Below are positions 1 to 10,500 of a DNA stretch of 64,000 nt, one piece after another (position 1 is the stretch's first letter; each line of letters starts with the position of its first letter). The position numbers and the translations under genes are program-made. A model generated the notes under the pieces. The model was not told where the DNA came from. It ran no database searches and saw only the letters and a program-made list of their open reading frames with translations. This DNA is from Lycorma delicatula (taxonomy: Eukaryota > Arthropoda > Insecta > Hemiptera > Fulgoridae): NCBI RefSeq assembly GCF_047948215.1, contig NC_134465.1:42879946-42943945 (forward strand), given 5' to 3'.

Positions 1-626
1 AAGTGTGCACGCGAGCCAATGCGTAAGAGATTTTAATATGAAACATCATCATAATATGAAATTGAAATCATCATTTTTCAAGAATAATGAGGGGTGAAGT
101 AATTTTCTGTTGTGGGTTTATTGACCGAGTAAAGATCTTCATATTAGCACGTCAAACATATCGAATTACGGATGCTATTAAGTTTTACAGGTATGAAACG
201 ACAGGCATACAGGTTTTACAGGCATACGAATTTCTTGTTTGATCAACCTCATTACTTTCAAGGAAAGCAACTTTTATTACTTGTATCGCTTATACTACAA
301 ATGTTTTACATGATATGTAGTAACCATGAGAATGTTTTGGTCGCATAGTGTAAAGCAAACGATTAATATAATCTTTTTTATAAAGAAAATATACTTAAAA
401 TATATGATAAAAAAAAGTTTTAACACGTGAAACAGTAAAAGGTTAGAGAAACTCCTATTTTTAATGTGAGAAAGGAGTTTAATAATTAGCTCAGTAATAC
501 GACACCAAAGCGGCTCAGATTGTCATTTAAAGACAATATTTTTAAAAGACTTCAAAGCTTAGGTTGAAAACATTAAACAGTTACGGATAGATATTCGATA
601 ATTTGTTTTTTTTTTTTTTGTATTTG

Positions 627-666
<40 letters not shown>

Positions 667-1440
667 TTAATGATGTTGATTACATTTATATAATTATCGT
701 CATGAACATCTGGTGTTCTGCCTTTTGACAAGTCCCTTAAGCCATCTATTCCACCTATTTCCCCATCTATTGCTGTCCCAAACCATCTTCTTCGTCCCCT
801 TGAAGTTTCCAGCCTTCACCTCATCTGTTATCTTGATCCTTGTTCTTCCTCGTCTCCTTTTTCCTTCTGATGCGTTTGTTAGGATTCCACTTGTAACTAC
901 ATGTTCTAACCGGTTTCCTTTTCTTTTGTGTACTTCCCTTTCTTTTGTGTACTGTGGTTACAATTTTTTGCAATACGTTTACAACAGTAATGAGTAATTT
1001 GTAGCATAATTTTCAATCTCATTTGTTATTTACAACCCCTGACGTAGGGGTTGAATTGGTAAAAACAGTGATTAGCTACAGATATCATAATTTCATTAGT
1101 ATTGAAACAATAACAGCAAAATTAGTGTCATTTAAAAGGCCTAACTTGGTTTTATAAACTTTAAAAACGGAATAAATATACACTGTTTGTAAGCAGCTAT
1201 TTATTTTTATTTTATTTTTAAAACAAAGTCAAGTCATTGATGTAACTATAAACAAAAAAAAAAATTACCTTATACCAAAAACACTATATATGTTTCTATC
1301 AGAATGTAGATCAGGGAATGCTGAACACTAAGAAAAAAAACACTTATTTTTCTACCTAAAGATATGATTGATCTAGGAAATGAAAACATGGAAAAAATAA
1401 ATTTTCGCGAAAAACAACAAAATAAAAAGTAATTAAACGG
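1..1440. other. AT-rich intergenic DNA, no gene recognised
   Basis: I see no supported gene here. The stretch holds a T-run followed by a (TA)n microsatellite at about 601-664 and several A-runs. A T/C-rich open frame at 713-997 has low-complexity composition and matches no family I know. It is probably old, unrecognisable repeat DNA. Confidence 0.6.
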
Positions 1441-1810
1441 TAAAGCTCATTCTGAATCAGAACTTCCCTGTTCCGTGTGTTACATCTTCTTCCTGCACTT
1501 GTTTTTCTTTATCTTTTATATTCTTTAAACGTAACCTTCTCTTTCTTTTTTGGTATGTACTTGACTGCATTTTAGTGATTCACCGTTTTCTTCTCCTGTC
1601 CATTTTTCATCCAAGAATACCGGATAAACTCCCTGGGGGAACCCCAGCTCTATTCATCGCTGATAAAATTTATATATTTCCAAAATTGTACTCACCGATA
1701 CCTTCTGCTACAGCCCACAATTTTCGTGAAATACTCCAGGTTTTGTTACATCTTCGCCGTATGCAAATATTCAAACTTTCATTAGCGTTTTGGATTACCC
1801 TGTAATGCAT
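1440..1810 (-). pseudogene. Mutator-like transposase C-terminal remnant
   Basis: Read on the minus strand from 1810, the translation gives QNANESLN followed by a C-R-R-R-C-N-K-T segment. After a stop comes a PPGSLSGILG-like segment, then a basic tail (YQKRKRRLRLKNIKDKEK) and VTHGTGKF just before a stop. This order matches the C-terminus of the Mutator-like transposases common in insects: an N-x-NES-x-N box, W/RRCPKT, a GxxPG turn, a Lys/Arg-rich tail and a terminal TYGxGxF. At least two in-frame stops are visible, so it is dead. No catalytic region was recognised upstream at 1810-2100. The family call is from memory of the motif order. Confidence 0.5.
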
Positions 1811-2539
1811 CTTGAAAGCGGTCGGCTATCTGTTAGTCTTTCTTAAATAGGGGCGATAAGCTGGAAAACAAACAAACCGATCGGCGTTTTCATATTATCT
1901 TTATATTTTCCAGGAGTTTTACCGTTTGCTTGCGGTCCATAACAAAATCACTAAAATCCGTTTCATATTGGGCACTTATAATGTGTAGGTTTATTAGCAG
2001 TTGATGTGCGATGTATAAGTGTAGCTAAAATTGATCACTTCATTTCTGTTGCACTTTTATTTGTTTTAGCCAAAATATTATTTCCATAATGTATTTAGGT
2101 TTTTAATTGTGGTGTTTGTAAGGACGCTCTACTGTTTTCTTTATGCCTTATGTTTTAAAGGGTTTGACCACTTTTGGTAAACAATATCGTAAGCGCTTAC
2201 AACTGACTGTGCTACCGCCGCATAAAAAAATATATGAAACAAAAAAATTTCCTACAAAATAAAAAAAGGAACCATCTTGCTTGAATTTATCAAATGTTAT
2301 TGACATTTTATAAACGTTCGTTTTTTTTATAGAATTGGAAGAAATTTTTACAATGACACATACCACGCAGTTTTAAAATTTTCCATTTACTTAGATTTTT
2401 TTAATGAATGTTTTCTTTTTCAGTATTTTTAACGTACCCCCTCCCCATAAATGCTATTTCTTCTTCAATCCTGTTCATTACTTCCTCATTCCTCACTTTA
2501 ACTATCCATCTGTTTTCCATTTGGTGTAAAATGACATTT
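1811..2539. other. AT-rich stretch, nothing recognised
   Basis: This stretch lies between the Mutator-like and mariner remnants. The 1860-2000 part, upstream of the Mutator-like C-terminus on the minus strand, could be more of that transposase, but I could not match it. A 72-codon minus-strand frame at 2148-2366 resembles no known protein. Confidence 0.4.
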
Positions 2540-3010
2540 ACGGCAGATGGAAGTCACAGCTACGTTATTTGGAATTCTCATGATGTCCTGTGGTGCTTAA
2601 AGATTTCCTGCAAAAAGCCAGGACCATTACCTGCAAGTATTACGCTTTACTACTGGATCAATTCATCTTTAAAATTCTAGTCAGACGTCCACACCTCGAC
2701 AAAATGTCTCTTTCAGTACGAAAAAAGGTCTCTTTCAGTACGATAATGCACAAACGTCTCGGATTGTTGCTGCAAAACTTCTACGCTTCAAAGCTTTGAA
2801 GTGCTTCCACATGTGTTTTTTTTGCTACCAGCGATTACTTTCTCTTCTCAAAGCTGAAGAAATAGCCCGGTAGACGTAGATTCACTTAGAAAGATAACGT
2901 CAAAGCTGAGACAATCGCTTATTTTGGAGATCTGACAAATCGCATTACACTGAAGGTACTGAATTGTAAGGTGTTTACATTGAAAAACAGAAATAAATAT
3001 TTTTGAAAAA
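2540..3010 (+). pseudogene. mariner-family transposase remnant (C-terminal half)
   Basis: This is a cut-and-paste transposase remnant of the Tc1/mariner superfamily (DDE/D nuclease). The frame starts near the family's FWDSHG motif (seen as WNSHDVL). It then shifts into DFLQKARTITCKYYALLLDQ and RRPHLDK, the region ahead of the second catalytic aspartate. That aspartate survives in another frame as QYDNAQTSRIVAAKL, matching the family's HxDNAxxH block. The end is recognisable as AETIAYFGDLTNR, like the AEVEAYFADL block near the C-terminus. At least three frameshifts and the loss of the PPYSPDLAPSD block make it nonfunctional. The N-terminal HTH half is not visible upstream. Confidence 0.75.
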
Positions 3011-3706
3011 ATTCTGTGTTTTCTTTTTCAAGCAGAGAATTTTCTTTTTATTGTCATGTCAGTTTTGTAAAGTTAATTTATAGGAAAAAAAGGTTTTTTT
3101 ATTTAATTTTATAGGTCGAAAAACTATATAAATACGTGAAATCAGTCCCTGGTTTTCCCCCCAAGAATTTCAGTATCGCCTCATTTTAAATTTTCAGCAG
3201 AAATTACAACTTAATAATTCGATTTCTGAAATTTGAATACAAAAATTTTTTTCGCATATTTGTTTATCGAATGCTTTTTTCTTATACTTATCATGTTAAA
3301 ATTTTCCGGATGTATTGCCGTGCAATTTTGTATCAAATTATATTTTATTAACAAATGATAGATTGATTTTTTTAATATTTTTTTATTATTTATTAAATAG
3401 ATGTCCCTTCCCACGAGAACAGGATTTGATGTATCTATGGAAGAATTTTCCTATTCCTTGGGATGAAATTTTTTGACTCATGAATTTGTCGAGCTAAATA
3501 TAATAAATGTATGAGTTGTGTAAATGTCAGTAATTTTCATTTTCTCTCTCTGTTTTGTGTGTGTGTGTGTGCGTGTGTATGTGCGCGCGAGTTATAAAAA
3601 ATAATTAGTGTATCACATGTTAGCTGCAACTGTTTTTTTAAATATTAAATACCATATGACACCCAATATTGTTCTAATTTATAGAACCTACATGTATATT
3701 TTGTTT

Positions 3707-3744
<38 letters not shown>

Positions 3745-4123
3745 TTTGATATTAATTTATCATTATTAAATGGCTGTCACATGCAAATACAGTATTTATA
3801 TTAATAGATAACTTAAATTACGATATTGGTTCTAATTTAAAATTAGAATTAGAAAAAGTCATTTATTTTAACATTAGCGTGAATGTAGAGTGTAGTATAT
3901 ATTGATGAATTATTTAAAAACACATTGTGCAAGTAAGTGACGACTCTTGTTATTATTATTATTATTTTTATAAGATATAAGTAACATGACATATTGCAAT
4001 TTCATATAACAAAAGAAAAAATGGTACAAATTGGTTTTTTACTTTTTTTTTTACGGCAAAGAGTAATACGTGTAGGTTGGTAATACTGTTAAATATTTAT
4101 AAATAACAATTGTATTTTGTATT
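3011..4123. other. AT-rich DNA with (GT)n microsatellites
   Basis: No gene recognised. Two GT-rich microsatellites lie at about 3553-3590 and 3710-3745. A 67-codon minus-strand frame at 3211-3414 is low-complexity. A TTA/TTAT-rich run sits at about 3950-3970. Confidence 0.55.
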
Positions 4124-4147
4124 CTGCTATTATTATAATAATAGCAG
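4124..4147. repeat. perfect 24-bp palindrome
   Basis: The half-site CTGCTATTATTA is followed immediately by its exact reverse complement with no spacer. It probably arose from an ATT-type microsatellite and can extrude as a cruciform. No function is implied. Confidence 0.8.
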
Positions 4148-4304
4148 TAACAGTAATAATAATAAGCCCTATCTCTATTAATGTTGCAAACATTTAAAGT
4201 TATTCTTTAAAGTGACTATTAATAACTTTTGAAATGTAAGGAAAATTAACGGTTGAACGAGTACATTCAGAAAAAGAATATTTTTAAAATTTATGTACTT
4301 AAAA

Positions 4305-4582
4305 TAGTCCAACGGGCTGGTCTAGTGGGCAACTCGAAATTTCTGAGGTTCATATCCTAGTAAATGATACTGGCTTTTATTCGGATTTGAATTCTGCATA
4401 GTGGATACCGATGTAATTTGATGGTCGGGGTTCAGTTAACTACACGTCTCAGAAATGGTCGGCCTGTGTCCGTAGAAGACTACACTTCATACACTTATCA
4501 TCCACATCTCTTTGGGCCGTGGAATGGGGTTGTTTAATGTTCATTAGTTGAACAGATTGTAACCTACACATTAAGGGGGGAA
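4305..4582 (+). mobile_element. tRNA-headed SINE, family S (long-tail form)
   Basis: The head resembles a tRNA: GGGCTGGTCTAGTGGG is A-box-like and GGTTCATATCCTAG is B-box-like. These form an internal RNA polymerase III promoter. The body carries the family block CGGATTTGAAT...GTGGATACCG...CTCAGAAATGGTCG...AAGACTACACTTCAT. The tail (GTTGAAC...CTACACATTAAG) is shared with the copy at 26.6-27.0 kb. It is flanked by a perfect 12-bp target duplication, ATGTACTTAAAA, at 4293-4304 and 4583-4594, which fixes both ends at 278 bp. Mobilisation would need a LINE reverse transcriptase in trans. Confidence 0.85.
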
Positions 4583-4676
4583 ATGTACTTAAAAACAAAA
4601 TTTAATAAAATTTTTATTAGAAAAGGTTTTATAATTTATCTGTGTTTGTTTTAATTTTTATATGTAAGATCCTTTT
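4583..4676. other. SINE target duplication and short spacer
   Basis: The 3' copy of the SINE target duplication (4583-4594) is followed by A/T-rich spacer leading into the D-family element. Confidence 0.6.
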
Positions 4677-5254
4677 TTACTTCTTTATTCGAAGTAAAGG
4701 AAGTATTGTGATCGTGAAAAATTTCGGTTTTCAAATTTCAACGGAAATATCCATTTTGACCATTCCTAAATCCATTTTGACTAGTTTCGGTGTGACGTCT
4801 GTACGTATGTATATATCGCATAACGAAAACGATTACCCGTAGGATGTTGAAATTTTGGATTTAGAACTGTTGTAACATATAGTTGTGCGTCTCCCCTTTT
4901 TATTGCAATCGACTGAACCAAAACAGTCCAAAAAAGCCCAAAATCACAAAAATTTGGATTTTGTATTTCTCTTCACTGCAATAAGACCTCATTGAGAGCT
5001 TTTCAACGATATATCATAAGTAATACTTATTTTCATAGGTTCCAGAGTAATAGCTAAATAAAATTTTAATTAATGAAATATTTGGATCTTACAAGGGTAA
5101 AGTACATCGGTTCGAATCAGACTTCATCTCCTTTTTTTTTTTTTGATTTAAATTTATTGATTTATTAATAATTATTAACTTCTGATTGTAAAAATGTTTT
5201 TACGATAAATAATTCAATAGACAAATGAAACATTATATATTTGTAATATGTTTT
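4677..5254 (+). mobile_element. D-family element, 3'-truncated
   Basis: This is one of five D-family copies in the window (others near 9.0, 32.8, 50.7 and 59.5 kb). It shares AAGGAAGTATTGTGATCG at its start, CCATTTTGACCATTCC, TTTCGGTGTGACGTCTGTACG, ATTGCAATCGACTGAACCAA and CCTCATTGAGAGCTTTTCAA. A B-box-like CGGTTCGAATCAGAC lies near 5110. The far end is missing: at about 5250 the sequence switches to the end of a C-family repeat. No coding capacity was found. Confidence 0.75.
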
Positions 5255-5392
5255 GTGTTCCTTAGGTATGAAAACGTTAAGACCCGGTGAAAAACCGCGT
5301 ATGCCTAAACTGGACCGATTACAATAGTTTGCGTTCTAGAGCTATAGCTGTGATATAGCGCTGTCTACTCGTGAAAGTAATAGGTGTGATTA
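5255..5392 (+). repeat. C-family repeat, terminal fragment
   Basis: It matches only the last ~130 bp of the full-length C copies at 27.1-28.0 and 46.6-47.5 kb: GTGTTCCTTAGGTAT, AAAACGT, CCGGTGAAAAACC, TGGACCGATTACAATA, TATAGCGCT and a final CGTGAAAGTAA. It is joined directly to a truncated D element. Confidence 0.7.
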
Positions 5393-5880
5393 AAGTCCAC
5401 ATTAATTAGTTAGAAAAAAAATTAGTTAATATATAAACAACACATGAAATAATGTTATATGAAGATATATAACACAAAACATAATTCATAATTCAGGAAG
5501 ATTTAATGAAAATTCTTTTAGCCCTAATTTATATACGCGTATACAGAAAATTTAGCTTCTTAAAAAAAAAAAAAACAGTTTTAATTTTTTTTATTTACTG
5601 ACAAAATTATATTTACTTTGGTTGTACGTGGCCTAACTATTATTTATGTGAAATTAAAAATTTTCTTTCTGCTAAATATAAACGAATAAATACAATTTTA
5701 TTGTGTGTGTGTGTGTATATATATATATTTTATCAAACATAATTGTTTTATTATTAATGTTATATTGCTTTTATTATCTTAAAAGTCTTATTATCATTGA
5801 TATCTGAATATCATAAAACAATTTAGCAAGTTACGGGAAATATTAATGATTTTTATATATATATATATAAAACATATAAA

Positions 5881-5921
<41 letters not shown>

Positions 5922-6353
5922 CTAACCTACATCACAAAATAATGCGTTAAAAAAATTCATTATCAATAAAAAAATAATAATAAAATAAATCAATTTCATA
6001 ACCATTGTAAAACAGTTATAACTATGTTTTTTGTTGTTTTTTTAAAGAAATTTCGCATAATACGATTATTTAAATGTTATCTAATAAATACTTTCTTTTA
6101 TCATATATACGTAATAACTTTAAAGGATATTACTTTATAATTTTTCTGAACATGTTGGTATTTAAATTATTTAACGTGCATTTTCATGAAGCTATACTAC
6201 AAATATTTATTTGCAAATAGTAAACTTATGAAGGATGGTAAAGGAAGGGGATCGAAGATATTTCTTGGGTTGCCTACGGTTTATATAGATTATAAATTTT
6301 TATTTATTAGGCCTTTGTAAATCATATCATTCTTTTGGTGTATATATATATAT
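5393..6353. other. AT-rich DNA with (GT)n/(TA)n microsatellites
   Basis: No gene recognised. (GT)n(TA)n lies near 5704-5730, (TA)n near 5856-5870 and 5887-5920, and another (TA)n abuts the foldback element at 6341-6354. Confidence 0.55.
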
Positions 6354-7215
6354 TATCGTGAAAGACCGATATCTGTTAAATGTCGATATTCTTCGGTGAA
6401 CGTCGACACATACCAAATACTTCGGTGAAAGACCAAAATAATTGCTTATTCGAATTTTCAGCGGTATATGTCGACAAACACAGATAATCTCTGGTGAGGA
6501 TCGAAACGATAACTAAAAATTAAAAAAAAAAAATCATCCGATACCAATTTCTAAGGTAAATAGATTACGAGAAACCCTCGTAAAAAAATGAAGTTTAAAT
6601 TTAAGCCAAACATAACCTACGCTCTCTAACTTCGTCTAGTTAACGTTAAATATACAAATTATATATGTTATACACCAATATTGGAGGCGATTAATCAAAT
6701 CCACCACATTTATAAAAACATTTTATCAAATTTCCAGCATTTTATAAATTGAAAGGGCTGATAAGGATATACAAGTTATTTTAACTGTACGAATGAACGA
6801 TAACGATACAAATAAATGGCCACATAGTTTACCCTTTGTTCAGTTTTTTTATAAAGATATTTTTATTCAACTTTTACCATCAGTGAATGCTGAATGAAAT
6901 GAATTTGATTAATCGCCTCCAACGTTGGAGAATAATATATATAATTTGTATATTTAACGGTAATTAGACGATGTTATCGGGCGTAGGTTATGTTTGGCTT
7001 AAATTTAAACTTACTTATTTTTACGAGGATTTCTCGTAATGTAAAAAAATACAAAAAAAAAGAATTAACCTGGGTGATTTTTTTTAATTTCTAGTTATTG
7101 TTTCAACACCCACCAAAGCTTATCTATGTCAAAATTTACCGGAGAAGGTCCGAATAAGAAAATATTTCCGTCTTTCACCGACGTATTTGGTATATGACGA
7201 CATTAATCGGAGATA

Positions 7216-7225
7216 TTGGCATTCT
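7216..7225. repeat. LINE target-site duplication, left
   Basis: TTGGCATTCT at 7216-7225 pairs with TTGACATTCT at 8160-8169 (one mismatch). The uninterrupted foldback copy carries the unsplit site TTGGCATTCT at 12664-12673, so the pre-insertion state is visible. Confidence 0.85.
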
Positions 7226-8159
7226 GATGCTACGATTTGCTGATGATATAGTAATTCTAGCTGAGAGTAAAAAGGATTTAGAAGAAATAATGAATGGCAT
7301 GGATGAAGTCCTACGCATGAACTACCGCATGAAAATAAACAAGAACAAAACGAAAGTAATGAAATGTAGTACAAATAACAAATATGGTCCACTGAATATG
7401 AAAATAGGAGGAGAAAAGATTATGGAGGTAGAAGAATTTTGTTATTTGGGAAGTAGAATTACTAAAGATCGACGAAGCAGGAGCGAATTTTAATTTTTAT
7501 TATTAATAGGCATCAAAAATCTTAGCTAGAATTCTATACAGAATTCTAAAAACAATGAACGGCATAGATGAAGTCCTACGCAAGAACTATCGCATGAAAA
7601 TAAATAAGAACAAAACAAAAGTAATGAAATGTAGTACGAATAGCACAAGCTAAACTAGCTTTCAGTCAGAAATATAATTTGTTTACATCAAAAATTAATT
7701 TAAATGTCAGGAAAAGATTTTTGAAAGTATATGTTTGGAGCGTCGCTTTATATGGAAGTGAAACTTGGACGATCGGAGTACCTGAGAAGAAAAGATTAGA
7801 CGCTTTTGAAATGCGGTGCTGTAGGAGAATGTTAAAAATCAGATGAGTGGATGAAGAGATAAATGAACAGGTGTTGCGGCAAATAGATGAAGAAAGAAGC
7901 GTTTGAAAAAATATAGCTAAAAGAAGATACAGACTTATAGGCCACATATTAACGCATCCTGGAATAGTCGCTTTAATATTGGGATGGACACGTAAAAGGA
8001 AAAAATTGTGTAGGCAGGCAATGTTTGGAATATGTAAAACAAATTGTTAGGGATGTAGGATGTAGGGGGTAAACCGAAATGAAACGACTAGCACTAGATA
8101 GGGAATCTTGAAGAGCTGCATCAAACCAGTCAAATGACTGAAGACAAAAAATAAAAAAA
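7226..8159 (+). mobile_element. RTE-like LINE copy 1, chimeric and 5'-truncated
   Basis: This is a dead fragment of a non-LTR retrotransposon. The 5' part (7226-7488) encodes the catalytic box LRFADDIVILAESKKD and continues to GSRITKDRRSRS. At about 7489 it switches to a 26-base non-LINE sequence, then to an internally deleted LINE form (7515-8159). That form includes the C-terminal block SETWTIGVPEKKRL and ends in CAGTCAAATGACTG plus a short A-rich tail. In-frame stops and frameshifts abolish coding. The layout YGSETWTI...FEMRCYRRML...EGQVEGKNCVGRPRL...RESWRAA matches the C-terminal region of RTE-clade (BovB-like) elements; that clade call is inference. Confidence 0.85.
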
Positions 8160-8190
8160 TTGACATTCTCTAATTTTGGTCTTTCATAGT

Positions 8191-9018
8191 AACACATATA
8201 TTATTTGTAGTTAATAAACGGTGATGTTATCTCTTATTACCGAACACTTCCTCAGTATATATAAGCATAAAATAAAACAAATTATTCAACCCCCTCCCCC
8301 TCAAAAAAAGAGACGATATGGGTAGTATATTATTTATCCATGAAACTTTTACGGAAAATTTATCAAAATATACGCAATAAAACTTTCAAAACTTGTCCAA
8401 ATTTGAGGTTTTTTAAAGTATTTAAAGAGATTAACAAATCAAGGTAAGTAGTTATAACAAAGACAAGAATTAGTTTGGTATTACAGTAATTCGTTTTTTG
8501 TTGACTGGTTTGAAATTTCTTTGTAGTTAGAAAAACCTAATTTATACAATTTTTTTTTTCTATATTGTTTTAAAGCTTATTTAAAACCGGTTACGGTTAT
8601 AGGCAGAATGTCCTACGAAGAAACTTAGAAACTTTCAGGACATGTTCTATTGGTAAAAATAATGAAAAAAGTTCATAAACATTGGTCTGGAATACGAAAT
8701 GTTATTGATTTTATACTAAGTGATCCTGAGATGACACGGAAAGCCATCGGAAATATTTTACGTCGGGCAGAGGCATGTATTTTTTTTGCTGTATTAAGAA
8801 TAATATTCATTAGGTACAGAATAATTCGATTCTCTTTTTGTTTTTCGTTTGTTTAGCTTCAGTAACTAAAACAAAGCGTAGTAATTTTGAAAGGTAACAT
8901 TACTGAGTATTTTTATAAAGTTACGATCATATTAGTTTATTTATTGTGTCTTGAAAATGAGAAAAAATTCGATAAGTTTTAATATTATATTATGAAAAAC
9001 TGATTTGGACACCACATG
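8191..9018. other. AT-rich DNA with a possible short dispersed repeat
   Basis: The stretch 8590-8700 (CTTTCAGGACATGTTCTA...AATAATGAAAAAAGTTCATA) resembles the inverse of sequence near 45505-45570 and more weakly 48390-48460, so it may be a short dispersed repeat. A 68-codon plus-strand frame at 8650-8856 (NVIDFILSDPEMTRKAIGN) matches no family I recognise. Confidence 0.35.
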
Positions 9019-9651
9019 ACTTCCTTGTACGCCAATTCAGTTTCATATACACATTTTTTTTAAATGAAAAATACATAAAATTTATTTTATTAATAACTTC
9101 TGATATTTATTTTTGTTTTTTGTTACTGAATTATTATTTATTGTAAACATTTTTTTTTACAATTATTAATAAATCAATATATTTAAATTAAGAAAAGGGG
9201 ATGAAGTCGGATTTGAACCAATATGCCTTCTCCTTGTAAGATCAAAATATTTTATTAATTAAAATTTTATTTGGCTATAATTCTGGAATCGAAGAAAATA
9301 AATACCACTTATGATATATCGTTGACAAGCTTTCAATGAGGGCTTTTAGTGTAGTTAAGAAAAGGTCAAAATTCCTAATTTTTGGGCTTTTTTGGACACT
9401 TTTGGTTCAGTCGATTGCAATCAAAAGGGGAGGCGCACAAATAGGTGTTACAACAGTCCTAAATCCAAAATATCAAAATTCTAAGGCTAATCGTTTTTGA
9501 GTTATGGGAGATACATACGTACGTACGTACAGACGTCACGCCGAACTAGTCAAAATGGATTCAGGGATGGTCAAAATGGATATTTCCGTTGTAATCTGAA
9601 AACCGAAATTTTTCACGATCACAATACTTCCTTTACTTCATACAAGGAAGT
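9019..9651 (-). mobile_element. D-family element, full length
   Basis: The ends are exact inverted repeats: ACTTCCTTGTA at the left and TACAAGGAAGT at the right, giving 633 bp. In the D reference orientation (minus here) the end also forms a small hairpin, ACTTCCTT...AAGGAAGT, followed by ATTGTGATCG. A tRNA-like B box (GGTTCAAATCCGAC on the minus strand, near 9214) lies inside. No open frame of note is present, so it behaves as a non-autonomous terminal-inverted-repeat element. It lies directly upstream of a mariner remnant. Confidence 0.8.
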
Positions 9652-9660
9652 AAAAAAATG

Positions 9661-10500
9661 AAAGAATTCAATTCGGGCTGCTAAAAAACATTTCGATGCT
9701 TATAAAATGTTGCGTTTTCAAAACATACGGCAAAAAACTGGTTCAAGCGTTTTCAGTGATATAAGAATCGGACTAAACGTCAACCACAAAACAGTTTTAA
9801 ACTGTTTAAAGAACAGTTAGATACATAAAAATGATCGTGTGGATTAACAATGAAATATTTAATGGATTGAATTTCCATCTGCAAATTATTGTCATTACGG
9901 AACGAAATTGAACCCTTTATGAAAAACGGTTCATTACAGGTGATGAAAAATATATCGCTTACGATGACAATGTTCGGAAAGCATAGTGGAAGAAACGATT
10001 TGAAGTTTCGTAATTTCTGGAAAAGCCTGAATTGAAACCAAGAAATGTTATGTTTTGTGTTTGTGGTTGGATCGGAAGCAATTGTTTGCTGTGAGCTGCT
10101 GCCGGTCGGTCAAACGGTCAGTTTTAATCTCTACTGACAATTGGAAAGATTGCCATTAGAAATCGCGATAAAACGTCCAGAATTTATCGGTAAAAAAGGC
10201 GTCGTCCTCTCATCTTGAAGACAGGGCCAGACCCTCCACATTTTTGTGATCTTTCGAAAGTTTAGAGAGCTTGACCGGGATGTTTTGATGCATCCTTTGT
10301 ATTGTTCTGATCTTGCACCATCAGACTACCATTAGTTTTCGTCTCAACAGAACTCACTTAACGGTATAATGTTTGCTTCGAATGAGGCCTGTAAAAATTA
10401 TTTACACGGTTTTTCGTTCAGAAAAAACACAGATGTTCTACAGAATGGAATTATGACTTTTCCTTAAAAATTATAGAAGTGTTATTATATTTGAAATATA
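9661..10500 (+). pseudogene. mariner (irritans-like) transposase remnant
   Basis: Across several frames the translation follows a mariner transposase in order: VNHKTVLNCLK (helix-turn-helix linker region), NEIEPFMKNGSLQVMKN-like text matching the ITGDEKWI block, then KPELKPRNVMFCVCGWIGS for the KVMLCVWWDW block. Next come ELLPVGQTVSF, a degraded HQDNARPH block near 10200, MHPLYCSDLAPSDYH (HPPYSPDLAPSDYH) near 10290, and QNSLNGIMFASNEACKNYL. Frameshifts and stops are frequent. The extreme N-terminus is missing next to the D element ending at 9651. It represents an inactive D,D34D transposase of the Tc1/mariner superfamily. Confidence 0.8.

Larger units (their letters stand above)
6354..8190. 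mobile_element. foldback (long-TIR) element, copy 1, split by a LINE
   Basis: The left arm (about 6354-6720) starts with a CGTGAAAGACCGATATCTG-type sequence. The right arm (about 6885-7225, resuming at 8160-8190) is its imperfect inverse and ends TTTTGGTCTTTCATAGTAAC. The centre contains the AACGATAACGATACAAATAAATGG region. Removing the LINE at 7226-8159 and one target duplication leaves about 893 bp, the same as the uninterrupted copy at 11.8-12.7 kb. No transposase is encoded, so it is a non-autonomous foldback or MITE-like element. Confidence 0.85.

Noticed and set aside
629..664. (TA)n and (GT)n runs as replication origins or regulatory elements
   Set aside because: Microsatellites of this kind are scattered throughout the window and carry no accompanying signal.
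713..997. 94-codon Phe/Leu/Ser-rich open frame
   Set aside because: The composition is that of T/C-rich simple DNA, with no family resemblance or supporting signals.
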